A stretch of 64,000 bases of DNA from positions 186,001 through 250,000 of the forward strand of contig NZ_BMXV01000007.1 in assembly GCF_014651935.1 (NCBI RefSeq). The letters run 5' to 3'. This document shows, piece after piece, positions 56,248-63,175 of the stretch. The stretch's first letter is position 1, and every line of letters starts with the position of its first letter. The translations under genes were made by a program, and so were the position numbers. The notes under the pieces are model-generated. The model was not told the DNA's origin and made no database searches. It saw nothing but the letters and a program-made list of their open reading frames with translations. Source of the DNA: Marinobacter zhanjiangensis (GTDB lineage Bacteria > Pseudomonadota > Gammaproteobacteria > Pseudomonadales > Oleiphilaceae).

Positions 56248-56886
56248 ATGAAACATTGTTTGAGAGTAGGAGTAGGGGGCCCGGTAGGCTCCGGCAAAAC
56301 CGCGTTGCTGCGCCAACTGTGCCTCGCCCTGCGAGACCACTACAACATCGCCGTGGTAACCAACGACATCTACACCAGAGAAGACGCCGACTTCCTCCTG
56401 AAACATGAGGCCCTGTCAGCCGACCGCATCCTGGGCGTGGAAACCGGCGGCTGCCCCCACACCGCCATACGCGAAGACGCCTCCATGAACCTGGCGGCCA
56501 TCGACGACCTCCAGAGCCGCCACCCGGATCTCGAACTCGTCCTGGTCGAATCCGGCGGCGACAACCTCTCCGCCACCTTCAGCCCCGAACTGAGTGACCT
56601 GACCCTATACGTCATTGATGTCTCGGCCGGCGACAAAATTCCCCGCAAAGGCGGCCCCGGCATCACCAAATCCGACATGCTCATCATCAACAAGATCGAC
56701 ATCGCCGAACAGGTGCACGCGTCGTTGGACGTCATGGACCGGGACAGCAAAAAAATGCGCGGCGAACGCCCCTTCGTCTTCACCAACCTCTACGACGGGG
56801 TAGGGCTGGAAACCATCATCAGCTTCATCCTGGAAAAGGGCATGCTGCCCGAGCGGCGCCCCGAAAAGTTAACCGCTTCCGCCTGA
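56248..56886 (+). CDS. ureG: Urease accessory protein UreG
   Basis: SIMIBI-class GTPase of 212 residues that powers nickel insertion. P-loop GPVGSGKT (11-18), [15 protein letters not shown] (switch I/metal region), the CPH nickel-binding motif in [31 protein letters not shown] (Walker B region) and NKID for guanine. ATG at 56248 follows TTAGGAG. Confidence 0.97.
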   Translation: MKHCLRVGVGGPVGSGKTALLRQLCLALRDHYNIAVVTNDIYTREDADFLLKHEALSADRILGVETGGCPHTAIREDASMNLAAIDDLQSRHPDLELVLVESGGDNLSATFSPELSDLTLYVIDVSAGDKIPRKGGPGITKSDMLIINKIDIAEQVHASLDVMDRDSKKMRGERPFVFTNLYDGVGLETIISFILEKGMLPERRPEKLTASA

Positions 56887-56929
56887 TGCCAGGCGAGACA
56901 CCGTATTCAAATTGATCAGGAGTGACGAC

Positions 56930-57505
56930 ATGAAACTGACCACCAAACTGCTCACCTTCGCCGCATTGCTGCTGGCCGCCACAACCGCCGCCGCCCACAC
57001 GGGCCACGGCACCGGCGGCTTCGCCAGCGGCCTGCTGCACCCCATGCTCGGCCTGGACCACCTGCTGGCCATGGCCGCCATCGGCTTCTGGAGCGTCCGC
57101 CAGGGCGACCTTATGAAAAAGGCCACCCCGCTGTTCGTGGTAGGCGGCATGATTCTGGGGGCCGGTATTGCCTTCGCGGGTATTGCCCTGCCGGGTGTTG
57201 AAACCGGCATTGTGCTGTCCGTTATGGTTGCCGGCATTCTTATTGCTGCCATGGCGAAGCTGCCTACTGCTGTTGGTGGCTCGCTGGTTGTAGCCTTCAT
57301 GGTGTTCCATGGTCACGCCCATGGTACTGAAATGCCTGCTGGTGCTGCGCTGGCGGCTTACTTGGCTGGGTTCTCCATTGCGACTCTGGCAATTACCTTC
57401 GCTGGTCGTGGGCTCGGTGCGCTGCTGCAGAAGACGGATAACCGCGTAGCCCGTGGTGTGGGTGCTGCACTGGCGGGTGTGGGTGGTTACTTGATGGTGG
57501 GTTAA
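56930..57505 (+). CDS. HupE/UreJ family nickel permease-like protein
   Basis: Integral membrane protein of 191 residues with about six helices. A signal-like first helix (MKLTTKLLTFAALLLAATTAAAH) is followed by the HupE/UreJ hallmark HPMLGLDHLLAMAAIGFWSVRQG, where the His and Asp probably bind metal; GHAHG and EMP motifs follow (HGHAHGTEMPAGAAL). In this position it is UreJ, thought to import nickel for urease. The ATG at 56930 has AGGAGTGACGAC upstream; ORF continues upstream to 56912 without support. It is the last gene of the block, followed by a terminator. Confidence 0.92.
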   Translation: MKLTTKLLTFAALLLAATTAAAHTGHGTGGFASGLLHPMLGLDHLLAMAAIGFWSVRQGDLMKKATPLFVVGGMILGAGIAFAGIALPGVETGIVLSVMVAGILIAAMAKLPTAVGGSLVVAFMVFHGHAHGTEMPAGAALAAYLAGFSIATLAITFAGRGLGALLQKTDNRVARGVGAALAGVGGYLMVG

Positions 57506-57535
57506 TCGCCCCCAAAAAAACCGGTTTGAAGGTTT

Positions 57536-57568
57536 GCCCGTCCTGGCTTCGGCTGGGGCGGGCTTTTT
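57536..57568 (+). terminator. Terminator of the urt-ure block
   Basis: Stem GCCCG (57536-57540) with CGGGC (57559-57563), extended by weaker pairs, a CTTCGG-type loop and a TTTTT tail at 57564-57568. It lies 31 bases after the UreJ stop and ends the plus-strand operon. Confidence 0.75.
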
Positions 57569-57616
57569 CTTGTTGAATAGTTGAAGCAGACATAGGGTTA
57601 TAGCCGGTCAATATTT

Positions 57617-58069
57617 CTAGAACTGCAGCCGATATTTCTGTAGTCGTTCAATTCGTGATCTCAAAAGTTCTGCGTAAAAACCAAGCCTGGACATAGCCGA
57701 AGAGCTGCCGAAGTTCTGCGGCGTCCAGACAGTCGAGACAAAGGCGTTCTCCGCCTTTTGGTAAGCCTCCCAGGCACCTCGGGCCTCGTCGAACGCCTCC
57801 CGCTCAGAACCGGAAAGCTTACGCGCCAGTGCAAACGTAGCCGTATCCAGTTGTTCCTCGAGGAAGCCAATGTAGTCGCGATACGCTTTCATGGAGTCCG
57901 ACGTCGCCTGTGCATCGTTGTAGATGGCCTTCTCGTAGGAAGACGCCTCTGACCGGAAATCCTCAAGATAATTTGGCGCATCCGGGTTATCGATGGCCTG
58001 GCACCCTAGTGACGTCAGCGTGATGGCGAGAAACGCGAAGGAACGGAGAAATCCGGTGATAGCCATCAT
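57617..58069 (-). CDS. LprI-like lipoprotein, candidate immunity protein to the upstream lysozyme
   Basis: 150-residue periplasmic or outer-membrane lipoprotein. The signal peptide ends in lipobox TSLGC (Cys about 23). The mature part is helical, and its second half (LSGSEREAFDEARGAWEAYQKAEN) has the pattern of the LprI/DUF1311 lysozyme-inhibitor family, where such helices contain the WxxYxxAxC motif; here the final Cys is Asn. It starts inside the stop of the lysozyme gene (ATGA at 58066-58069), so it is translated together with it. Lysozyme inhibitor families are known from defence against host lysozyme, but the coupling to a lysozyme gene makes self-protection more likely (inference). Confidence 0.72.
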   Translation of the reverse strand: MMAITGFLRSFAFLAITLTSLGCQAIDNPDAPNYLEDFRSEASSYEKAIYNDAQATSDSMKAYRDYIGFLEEQLDTATFALARKLSGSEREAFDEARGAWEAYQKAENAFVSTVWTPQNFGSSSAMSRLGFYAELLRSRIERLQKYRLQF

Positions 58070-58677
58070 TGGTAGACTCCCTTATCAAACAGCTTCCATT
58101 CCGCCGCACGGCGGTTGTTCAGGCCCTGCATGACCTTACCCTGGGATTTGTTCCACGCTTTCCAGGCACTTTCCAGTGAAGGGTACCCGGTGCTCGCTTT
58201 CGGGTTATTCAACAACCGAACCACAGATGACCCGGAGAAGGCCCTCCTGCCGATATTGAACGCGAAAATCACCAGCGCATCGAATTCACTCTGAGACAGG
58301 CTACGTGTCACAACTTTGCGGATTTCGCGCTCGTAAGGTGCCACATCGTGGGCCAGCAGTGTTTCTGCTTCCTGCTGGCTTATACCCGATGAAAATCTGG
58401 ACCATTCACTCTGATCAATCAGGTGCCCGACACCAATCGTGGCACCGGCAACCCACTGGGTAATGGCAACACCAGTCTGATCGTCGTACGGCCTGAGGCG
58501 AATGCCCTCAAGGCGTTTGAGCAGGGAGCGGCCCCGGGCACTGAGTACCAGGTTCTGGGCGAGGGGAGTTTGCGCCGATGTGGCGACACGGGTTCCTTGT
58601 GCCATGGCTTCAATCCTTTGTTCAGTGAAGGCGAACCGGAGATTAAGCAATTCCTGGCTGCTGTTCAATGTCGTCAT
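58066..58677 (-). CDS. GH24 lysozyme (muramidase), candidate antibacterial effector
   Basis: Phage-T4-type lysozyme of 203 residues. After a 50-residue helical N terminus comes the catalytic block: Glu57 (RLEGIRLRPYDD), Asp65/66 and Thr80 (ATIGVGHLID), the E-8-D-5-T arrangement of GH24. Other lysozyme marks: SEFDALVIFAFNIGRRAFSGSSVVRLLNN and YPSLESAWKAWN. There is no signal peptide or holin nearby, so the cell would need another way to deliver it, such as a secretion system or prophage lysis. The next gene, coupled by 4 bases, is a lipoprotein with LprI-like features. Confidence 0.85.
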   Translation of the reverse strand: MTTLNSSQELLNLRFAFTEQRIEAMAQGTRVATSAQTPLAQNLVLSARGRSLLKRLEGIRLRPYDDQTGVAITQWVAGATIGVGHLIDQSEWSRFSSGISQQEAETLLAHDVAPYEREIRKVVTRSLSQSEFDALVIFAFNIGRRAFSGSSVVRLLNNPKASTGYPSLESAWKAWNKSQGKVMQGLNNRRAAEWKLFDKGVYQ

Positions 58678-59332
58678 CGTGGGCCTGTGACGAGGTTGCG
58701 AACGAGAGCGTCAAAAATCACAGAGACAGGCATAGCCAAAAGTATTCAGGACGAGTCGGGAACATGTGCAGTCGGGAAGGTCCGTTTTCTCCAGCGCTTT
58801 CTCTGAAGGTATAAAGGGCGTGAAGTCCATTACTGACGACATGGTTTCCCCATTGGCTTTGTCCGACTGATTGGCCAACTATTTGGCCGGTCACTTGGCC
58901 ACCGGGCGTTCGCTAAAACTTATTGTAATTCAGGGGATTATTGTTGGCAATTTTTGCCACCGGGCCGACCGTTTGGCCGGTCTTCGGGTTGAACCGAGAC
59001 AGGCATAGGCAAAGGAAGAAGCTCCTGAGTGTAGCCCTGGCTGATGGCTGCTAGGGGCGGTGAATCGGTGAGAAATGTTTGGAGTGAGCTTTTAGCATCA
59101 CGTTTGGTGTAGAGCCACACGTTTTGGCCGATTTGTTGCCACATCCGGCTCCTATGTTTTGACTCCACAACGCAAGGAGAAGCCAATGTCCCGTCAGACT
59201 GATGGATAGCTTAATGAGCGATCGCTCTCACTGCCCATAAGTCTGCTGGAATATCGCCACGGAGTTTGCTAATTTGCGATTTGACAGGATTGTCGTACCA
59301 AAACCAGAAACCACATGATTCAAGGATGAACT
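58678..59332. other. Intergenic region between the lysozyme pair and the toxin gene
   Basis: No gene found in these 655 bases. It holds a 12-base-periodic array of TTGGCC (58871, 58883, 58895, with another at 58973), one copy of the GAGACAGGCAT repeat at 58723, and the first long direct repeat at 58994-59153. The ATG of the downstream gene at 59333 has AAGGATGAACT directly upstream. A TTGACA at 59281 is present, but I could not identify a matching -10. Confidence 0.6.
58994..59153. repeat. Direct repeat DR-1 flanking the toxin-immunity pair
   Basis: About 160 bases that align with 60961-61117 along their length with scattered changes and short gaps. Shared blocks: GAGACAGGCAT, TGAGTGTAG, CCTGGCTGATGG, GGGGCGGT, AATCGGT, ATGTTTGG, TTTTGGCCGATTT and GGCTCCT. 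Both copies run in the same direction, one just before and one just after the toxin-immunity genes. Confidence 0.85.
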
Positions 59333-60277
59333 ATGACCTCAGCGATTTACTACCCGAAGTCCGTTACCTCCCCGCAAGAGATCGCCAGGAATGTCTGCCC
59401 GTCGGACATGAACTCTGAGCAGTTCGCCCGGCAGTTTATGGCAGCCAACTGGGCGGACTCGCAACCAGCAGTCTGTCGACCCAATCGACCCTTGGCTATT
59501 CCAGCCGCGGACTTGGGCGAAAGTGTTGATTTGAGTCCGATCATGGCGTGCTCAATGGAAGAGCAAAGAACGCTTTCCCACCTGAGTCAGTATGCCGGCG
59601 GCGCCGCCGTCATGGGAATGGCAGACCTCCTCTTCGAGACCAAGATTCCCAACATAGTCGGAGATCTGAATACCTTTGGTGGCAATGGCATGGGTGCGGC
59701 ACTCGCTCAGTCCGACACGGTACTGAGCGCTATCAACAAGTACGACCTTGCCAACAAGAATTACGAGGACCTGAAGAATCATCGCGCCGCTCCCAGGATG
59801 GTGCATGCGGCAAAAATGCGAGCAGAAGCCGCCTTCAATGAGATGAATCAGGTGCTGTTCAGCCGATCCAGGAATTATCTGAACAACAACACGTTCAGGA
59901 TGCGTCAGACCACGAATGCGACTGGCCGGACAGTATGGGAGTCCATACCTGTTCGTGACACTGCAGATGTGCAGAAACTTACCAGGTTTGCCAAGATTGG
60001 TCGGGTCGCAGGCCCTGGGTTCATCATGGTTGATGGTTATCTGAGGGCCAATGGGGTCTACCAGAGCTGGAAGAATGGCGAAAACTGGGAGCGTAAAGCG
60101 GTAGTGGAAGGTGGGTCGTTCCTGGTGGGGATTGGCGCTGGCGTTCTGATCGGCGCGGTGATTGCGGTCACCCCAGTGGGGCTGGCCGTTGGCATCGTTG
60201 CGGGCGGCGCGGCAGCCGTTGGCGCTGATTACGCCTTCAAGGACATAATTGGCTGGCTCTATGATCTGGTGGATTGA
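59333..60277 (+). CDS. Candidate membrane-active antibacterial toxin
   Basis: 314-residue protein with no signal peptide. The N terminus (residues 1-60) resembles a LysM-like fold: SPQEIARNV, later a conserved-looking FMAANW and ending LAIPAADLG. The middle (70-255) is helical. Residues 260-302 form a very glycine- and alanine-rich hydrophobic stretch (LVGIGAGVLIGAVIAVTPVG) enough for two membrane hairpins, then a short charged end. This architecture (peptidoglycan-binding-like N terminus, membrane-disrupting C terminus) resembles T6SS membrane-targeting effectors such as the Tme class. The next gene, coupled by TGATGA, encodes a small membrane protein suited to be the immunity factor. No other T6SS gene is in the window. 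Name and mechanism are inference. Confidence 0.65.
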   Translation: MTSAIYYPKSVTSPQEIARNVCPSDMNSEQFARQFMAANWADSQPAVCRPNRPLAIPAADLGESVDLSPIMACSMEEQRTLSHLSQYAGGAAVMGMADLLFETKIPNIVGDLNTFGGNGMGAALAQSDTVLSAINKYDLANKNYEDLKNHRAAPRMVHAAKMRAEAAFNEMNQVLFSRSRNYLNNNTFRMRQTTNATGRTVWESIPVRDTADVQKLTRFAKIGRVAGPGFIMVDGYLRANGVYQSWKNGENWERKAVVEGGSFLVGIGAGVLIGAVIAVTPVGLAVGIVAGGAAAVGADYAFKDIIGWLYDLVD

Positions 60278-60639
60278 TGACTGACGCCTCGTTGACGACG
60301 CTGTTTGCATTACTTGGGGCTGTCGGTGCGTCCCTTATGGTATTGGGTCTGTTGATACTTCGATTAACCCTGACACGCCGACTGAAGGCCAGCCTCTCAG
60401 TGACTGATCAGTATTGGCATAGTGGTGCCCTCGACTTCGGGTTAGCCAACACAGCTCTATTTGCCTGGGCCTGCGCGATACCGGGAATCCAGAGGCTGGA
60501 ACGCTTCCGGAGGGTATACCCCGAACTGGACATCAGGGCCTTCGCTAACAGCTTTGAAAGGGTAACCGCCTACGGAACCGTCGGTGGTTTGATATTGTTT
60601 TTTGTGTGCATTCCATTTTTCTATATTTTTAAGCCGTAG
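60277..60639 (+). CDS. Small membrane protein, candidate immunity protein
   Basis: 120-residue inner-membrane protein of no named family. Two strong helices (about residues 6-28, TTLFALLGAVGASLMVLGLLI, and about 96-116, VGGLILFFVCIPFFYIF) surround a loop with FGLANTALFAWACAIPG, possibly a third, and basic residues IQRLERFRRV facing the cytosol. The ATG overlaps the toxin stop by one base (TGATGA), giving strict co-translation. Immunity proteins against membrane-disrupting toxins are usually small membrane proteins of this shape, so I infer that role. AT content is higher at the end than in the neighbours. Confidence 0.65.
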   Translation: MTDASLTTLFALLGAVGASLMVLGLLILRLTLTRRLKASLSVTDQYWHSGALDFGLANTALFAWACAIPGIQRLERFRRVYPELDIRAFANSFERVTAYGTVGGLILFFVCIPFFYIFKP

Positions 60640-60865
60640 TTGTCAGTAACAAACACGGGAAGCCGGGTTTCAGTCCGTGTCCCGGTTTCACGCGGTTTCA
60701 TCACAAAGGCTTACTATTCCTCCCGCTCCAGATTCGAGATAGGTATCGTAATTAACGGCAGGCCCAGAGCGTCGGTACGCACAACCGCCTGGAGCGTAGC
60801 GCTGCGATGTTCGACACCGGTTGGCCCAAGGAAATAATACATTTCCGCGATACCATGGTATTTCT

Positions 60866-60991
60866 CCAGGTATGAACGGAGACAGGCATACCCAAAAGAG
60901 GAAGCTTCCAGGTATGAACGGAGACAGGCATACCCAAAAGAGGAAGCTTCCAGGTATGAACGGAGACAGGCATACCCAAAAGAGGAAGCTT
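60866..60991. repeat. 42-bp tandem repeat, three copies
   Basis: Units start at about 60866, 60908 and 60950, period exactly 42, and are almost identical. Each contains TATGAACGGAGACAGGCATA and AAAAGAGGAAGCTTC. The period is a multiple of three, so one minus-strand frame reads a 14-residue repeat, but I do not regard it as coding. The last unit runs into direct repeat DR-2. Confidence 0.9.
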
Positions 60992-61117
60992 CTGAGTGTA
61001 GTCCTGGCTGATGGCAAGGGGCGGTAAATCGGTCCTAGATGTTTGGAATGATCTTTTGGCGACACGTTTTCATCACAATCACGCCTTTTGGCCGATTTTG
61101 AGCCAGGTTGGGCTCCT
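60961..61117. repeat. Direct repeat DR-2 flanking the toxin-immunity pair
   Basis: Second copy of the long repeat described at 58994-59153, in the same orientation, downstream of the immunity gene. It begins inside the last 42-bp unit and ends 44 bases before the stop codon of the RAYT transposase gene, which is transcribed toward it. Confidence 0.85.
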
Positions 61118-61160
61118 GGTGGTCACCAGTAAGGGGTAGGGAAGCGGAGAAGGTGTTACG

Positions 61161-62132
61161 TCAGGCTGCTGATCGTCGTCGGTCCAGATGAGCGCGGCGG
61201 TTGTCGTGGTACCGGTCTTCGAATTCCGTGGCTTCGGCCAGCCATTCCTCGGTACTCAGTTCGAGTCTTTTCAGAATGGGTGGTTGGTGTTCGGGTATGT
61301 GGCCGCGCTTGTTCGGATGGATGATTCGCCCGGTGAAATCGACCAGTTCCAGATAGTCGCTCAACGAGAACAGGATGCCCATTTGTGACTCGTTCCTGAT
61401 CGCTCCCTCGAAATTGAGCAGAGGTTTGAGGGGCAGGGGAAACTGCTTCAGAAATAATTGTTCGCTCTGTGACTGGATGGCCTCTGCCAGATCGAATCGG
61501 GGCGATAGTCGTTCTTTGATGCTGGTGTAATCGGATGTCTCCGGCGTTTCCGCCATGGCGGCCCGGACCGGGTTCAGGTCCACATAGGTCATGCAACTCA
61601 GCACTGCCTGTTCTGTGAGCAGTGCCTGGGATTTGAAGCGGGACTCCCAGAAGTGCCCAGTACAGTCATCCTCCCGGTTTGCCTCCCGGGCAATCGATTC
61701 GTTGAGGCACTTCATGAACCAGCTCAGGTCCGTCAGCCGCTGCCGGTACACATCGATGATCTGTTTAACGGACCGCCGTTCTGCTTCGTGCAGATCCTCT
61801 CCGGCCTGGTAGCGTTGCACCAGCGGCGGGCCTTTGAAAAGGCTGGCCCAGCGCTCAAGAACCTGGTCATCATTCCAGTCGTCCGCCTGCTCCGGGCAGA
61901 GCTTGACCACCAAATGGTAATGGTTGGACATCACTGCATAGGCGCAAAGGTCGATGGTGAAGATGGACGATAGCAACCGGATACGTTGCTCGATCCAGTG
62001 ACGGCGGTGCTCATAGCTCTGGCCAGTCTCGTGGTCGAAGCCACACAGAAAGGTCCGGCGCACGCAACGGGAGACGATGTGGTAATAGGGCGTATCGGCG
62101 AGTGATATCTGCTGTTCTCTGGGGCGGGGCAT
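61161..62132 (-). CDS. REP-associated tyrosine transposase (RAYT, Y1 HUH family)
   Basis: 323-residue single-strand transposase. The first half shows ISLADTPYYHIVSRCVRRTFLCG and the HUH motif HYH (71-73) in YAVMSNHYHLVVKL; GHFWESRFKS and the candidate catalytic Tyr183 in TYVDLNPVRA follow, the family signature. The C-terminal 120 residues are variable and end in a basic RRRS tail. RAYTs move REP-type palindromes in trans rather than forming a classic IS with inverted ends. The neighbouring GAGACAGGCAT repeats are candidate substrates. ATG at 62132. Confidence 0.9.
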   Translation of the reverse strand: MPRPREQQISLADTPYYHIVSRCVRRTFLCGFDHETGQSYEHRRHWIEQRIRLLSSIFTIDLCAYAVMSNHYHLVVKLCPEQADDWNDDQVLERWASLFKGPPLVQRYQAGEDLHEAERRSVKQIIDVYRQRLTDLSWFMKCLNESIAREANREDDCTGHFWESRFKSQALLTEQAVLSCMTYVDLNPVRAAMAETPETSDYTSIKERLSPRFDLAEAIQSQSEQLFLKQFPLPLKPLLNFEGAIRNESQMGILFSLSDYLELVDFTGRIIHPNKRGHIPEHQPPILKRLELSTEEWLAEATEFEDRYHDNRRAHLDRRRSAA

Positions 62133-62284
62133 GCCAATCCTTTAGCAAGTTGCAAATATAGCGGTATAGAATCACGGTCCATTATTCCGCGCAAGCGTCG
62201 ACGTTGGGTGCAGGTCAGCCAGTATATACTGTGCACTACAGGCCCATTGGGCACTCTGGCCTCTTGGGACGTACGAATTGATAA

Positions 62285-62674
62285 CTAAAGAACAAAAACG
62301 GCCATAAAGCCGCCCCACCCGAAGAACGCCACTGCAAGCACCAGCGCAACCAGCGCCAGCAGAATCTGAATACGGCAAAGGACGACAGCCCAGCGACTGA
62401 CAGCCAGTTTTCCCGTAAAGCCCCGGAAGCGCCTGCGTTTGGCGATCGATGGCCACCCAACCAGCAAAATGTAGTTGAGTGACCGCAGCAAACTTAACGG
62501 GAACGTCTGATAGTTATGCAGTTCGGATGACTGGAAAAATGGCCGCCTGAACAACTGCCCATCGAGCCGTGGCGTCAGGTACTGATGTAATATGGCCCAT
62601 ATAGGTAAATACAGGGCACCTAAGACAAGCACCGAACAGACGACGAAAACCAGGGCAAGAAAGTTTGGCTCCAT
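62285..62674 (-). CDS. Small membrane protein, unknown
   Basis: About 129 residues with a clear N-terminal helix (FLALVFVVCSVLVLGALYLPIWAIL) and a C-terminal helix (IQILLALVALVLAVAFFGWGGFMAVFVL), separated by a loop with FPLSLLRSLNYILLVGW and the basic cluster AKRRRFRGF. Its outline (helix, polar loop, amphipathic stretch, RFR cluster, helix) is close to the candidate immunity protein at 60277, although sequence similarity is weak. It may be an orphan immunity gene or a different small membrane protein. The ATG at 62674 or 62683 are both possible. Confidence 0.5.
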   Translation of the reverse strand: MEPNFLALVFVVCSVLVLGALYLPIWAILHQYLTPRLDGQLFRRPFFQSSELHNYQTFPLSLLRSLNYILLVGWPSIAKRRRFRGFTGKLAVSRWAVVLCRIQILLALVALVLAVAFFGWGGFMAVFVL

Positions 62675-62725
62675 AGTGCCCATGGTCTCAGTACCCCATT
62701 ATGGCGTTGTTGGAGTAAACACTGT

Positions 62726-62998
62726 TCAGCCGACGGGTGGGACGCCTGGGTGAAGCGACACAAATTTGATCGACACGGACCTTTCCGACAAAGTCATAGT
62801 TGTTTCCTGAGGTTTTATAGAACTTGTATCGTTGGGCTTGACGCGGTAGAGAAGGCTATCGAAGCTGCGTGGATCATCGGTAATCAGTGACACAGTAAAT
62901 CTCCCTGTTTGGTCCTTGGGTATGCTTGCCGTTAGTCCATTTCCCGTTGGCAAAGCAGACGCAATCGAAAAGATACTACAGTGGCAAGCAGTGGTCAT
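62726..62998 (-). CDS. Hypothetical 90-residue protein, possibly a fragment
   Basis: Open frame of 90 codons, not recognised. The C-terminal part is polar with beta-like strands (TGRFTVSLITDDPRSFDSLLYRV, then MTLSERSVSIKFVSLHPGVPPVG) and looks like the end of a larger domain; the frame is closed by a stop shortly upstream of the ATG. It may be the remnant of a longer gene. It lies between the unknown membrane protein and the Fic gene, on the same strand as both. Confidence 0.35.
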   Translation of the reverse strand: MTTACHCSIFSIASALPTGNGLTASIPKDQTGRFTVSLITDDPRSFDSLLYRVKPNDTSSIKPQETTMTLSERSVSIKFVSLHPGVPPVG

Positions 62999-63175
62999 CC
63001 TTGATGGCGGTCCCAGTAAAAGGTGTTAAACGGAGACGGAGAAAAACCGAGACAGATCTATTTTCGACGTCCTCGTTGGTGTCTGGAATCATTGAACCAC
63101 TACACATCGTTCCGGCATCGTTCCACTGGCCATTCGAATTAGGTCTGAAGCGTCAGGCCGGCGGGTCGTTCAGGC

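Noticed and set aside
57617..58677. Prophage lysis cassette
   Set aside because: The lysozyme is phage-like, but there is no holin or structural gene, and the partner is a lipoprotein unlike Rz/Rz1 in the visible sequence; an effector pair fits better, though a phage origin is possible.
60866..60991. CRISPR-like array
   Set aside because: Units are adjacent with no spacers, only three copies, and no cas genes nearby.
60688..61065. 125-codon minus-strand frame with a 14-residue repeat
   Set aside because: The repeat is simply the 42-bp tandem DNA repeat, whose period is a multiple of three; no start, ribosome site or partner.
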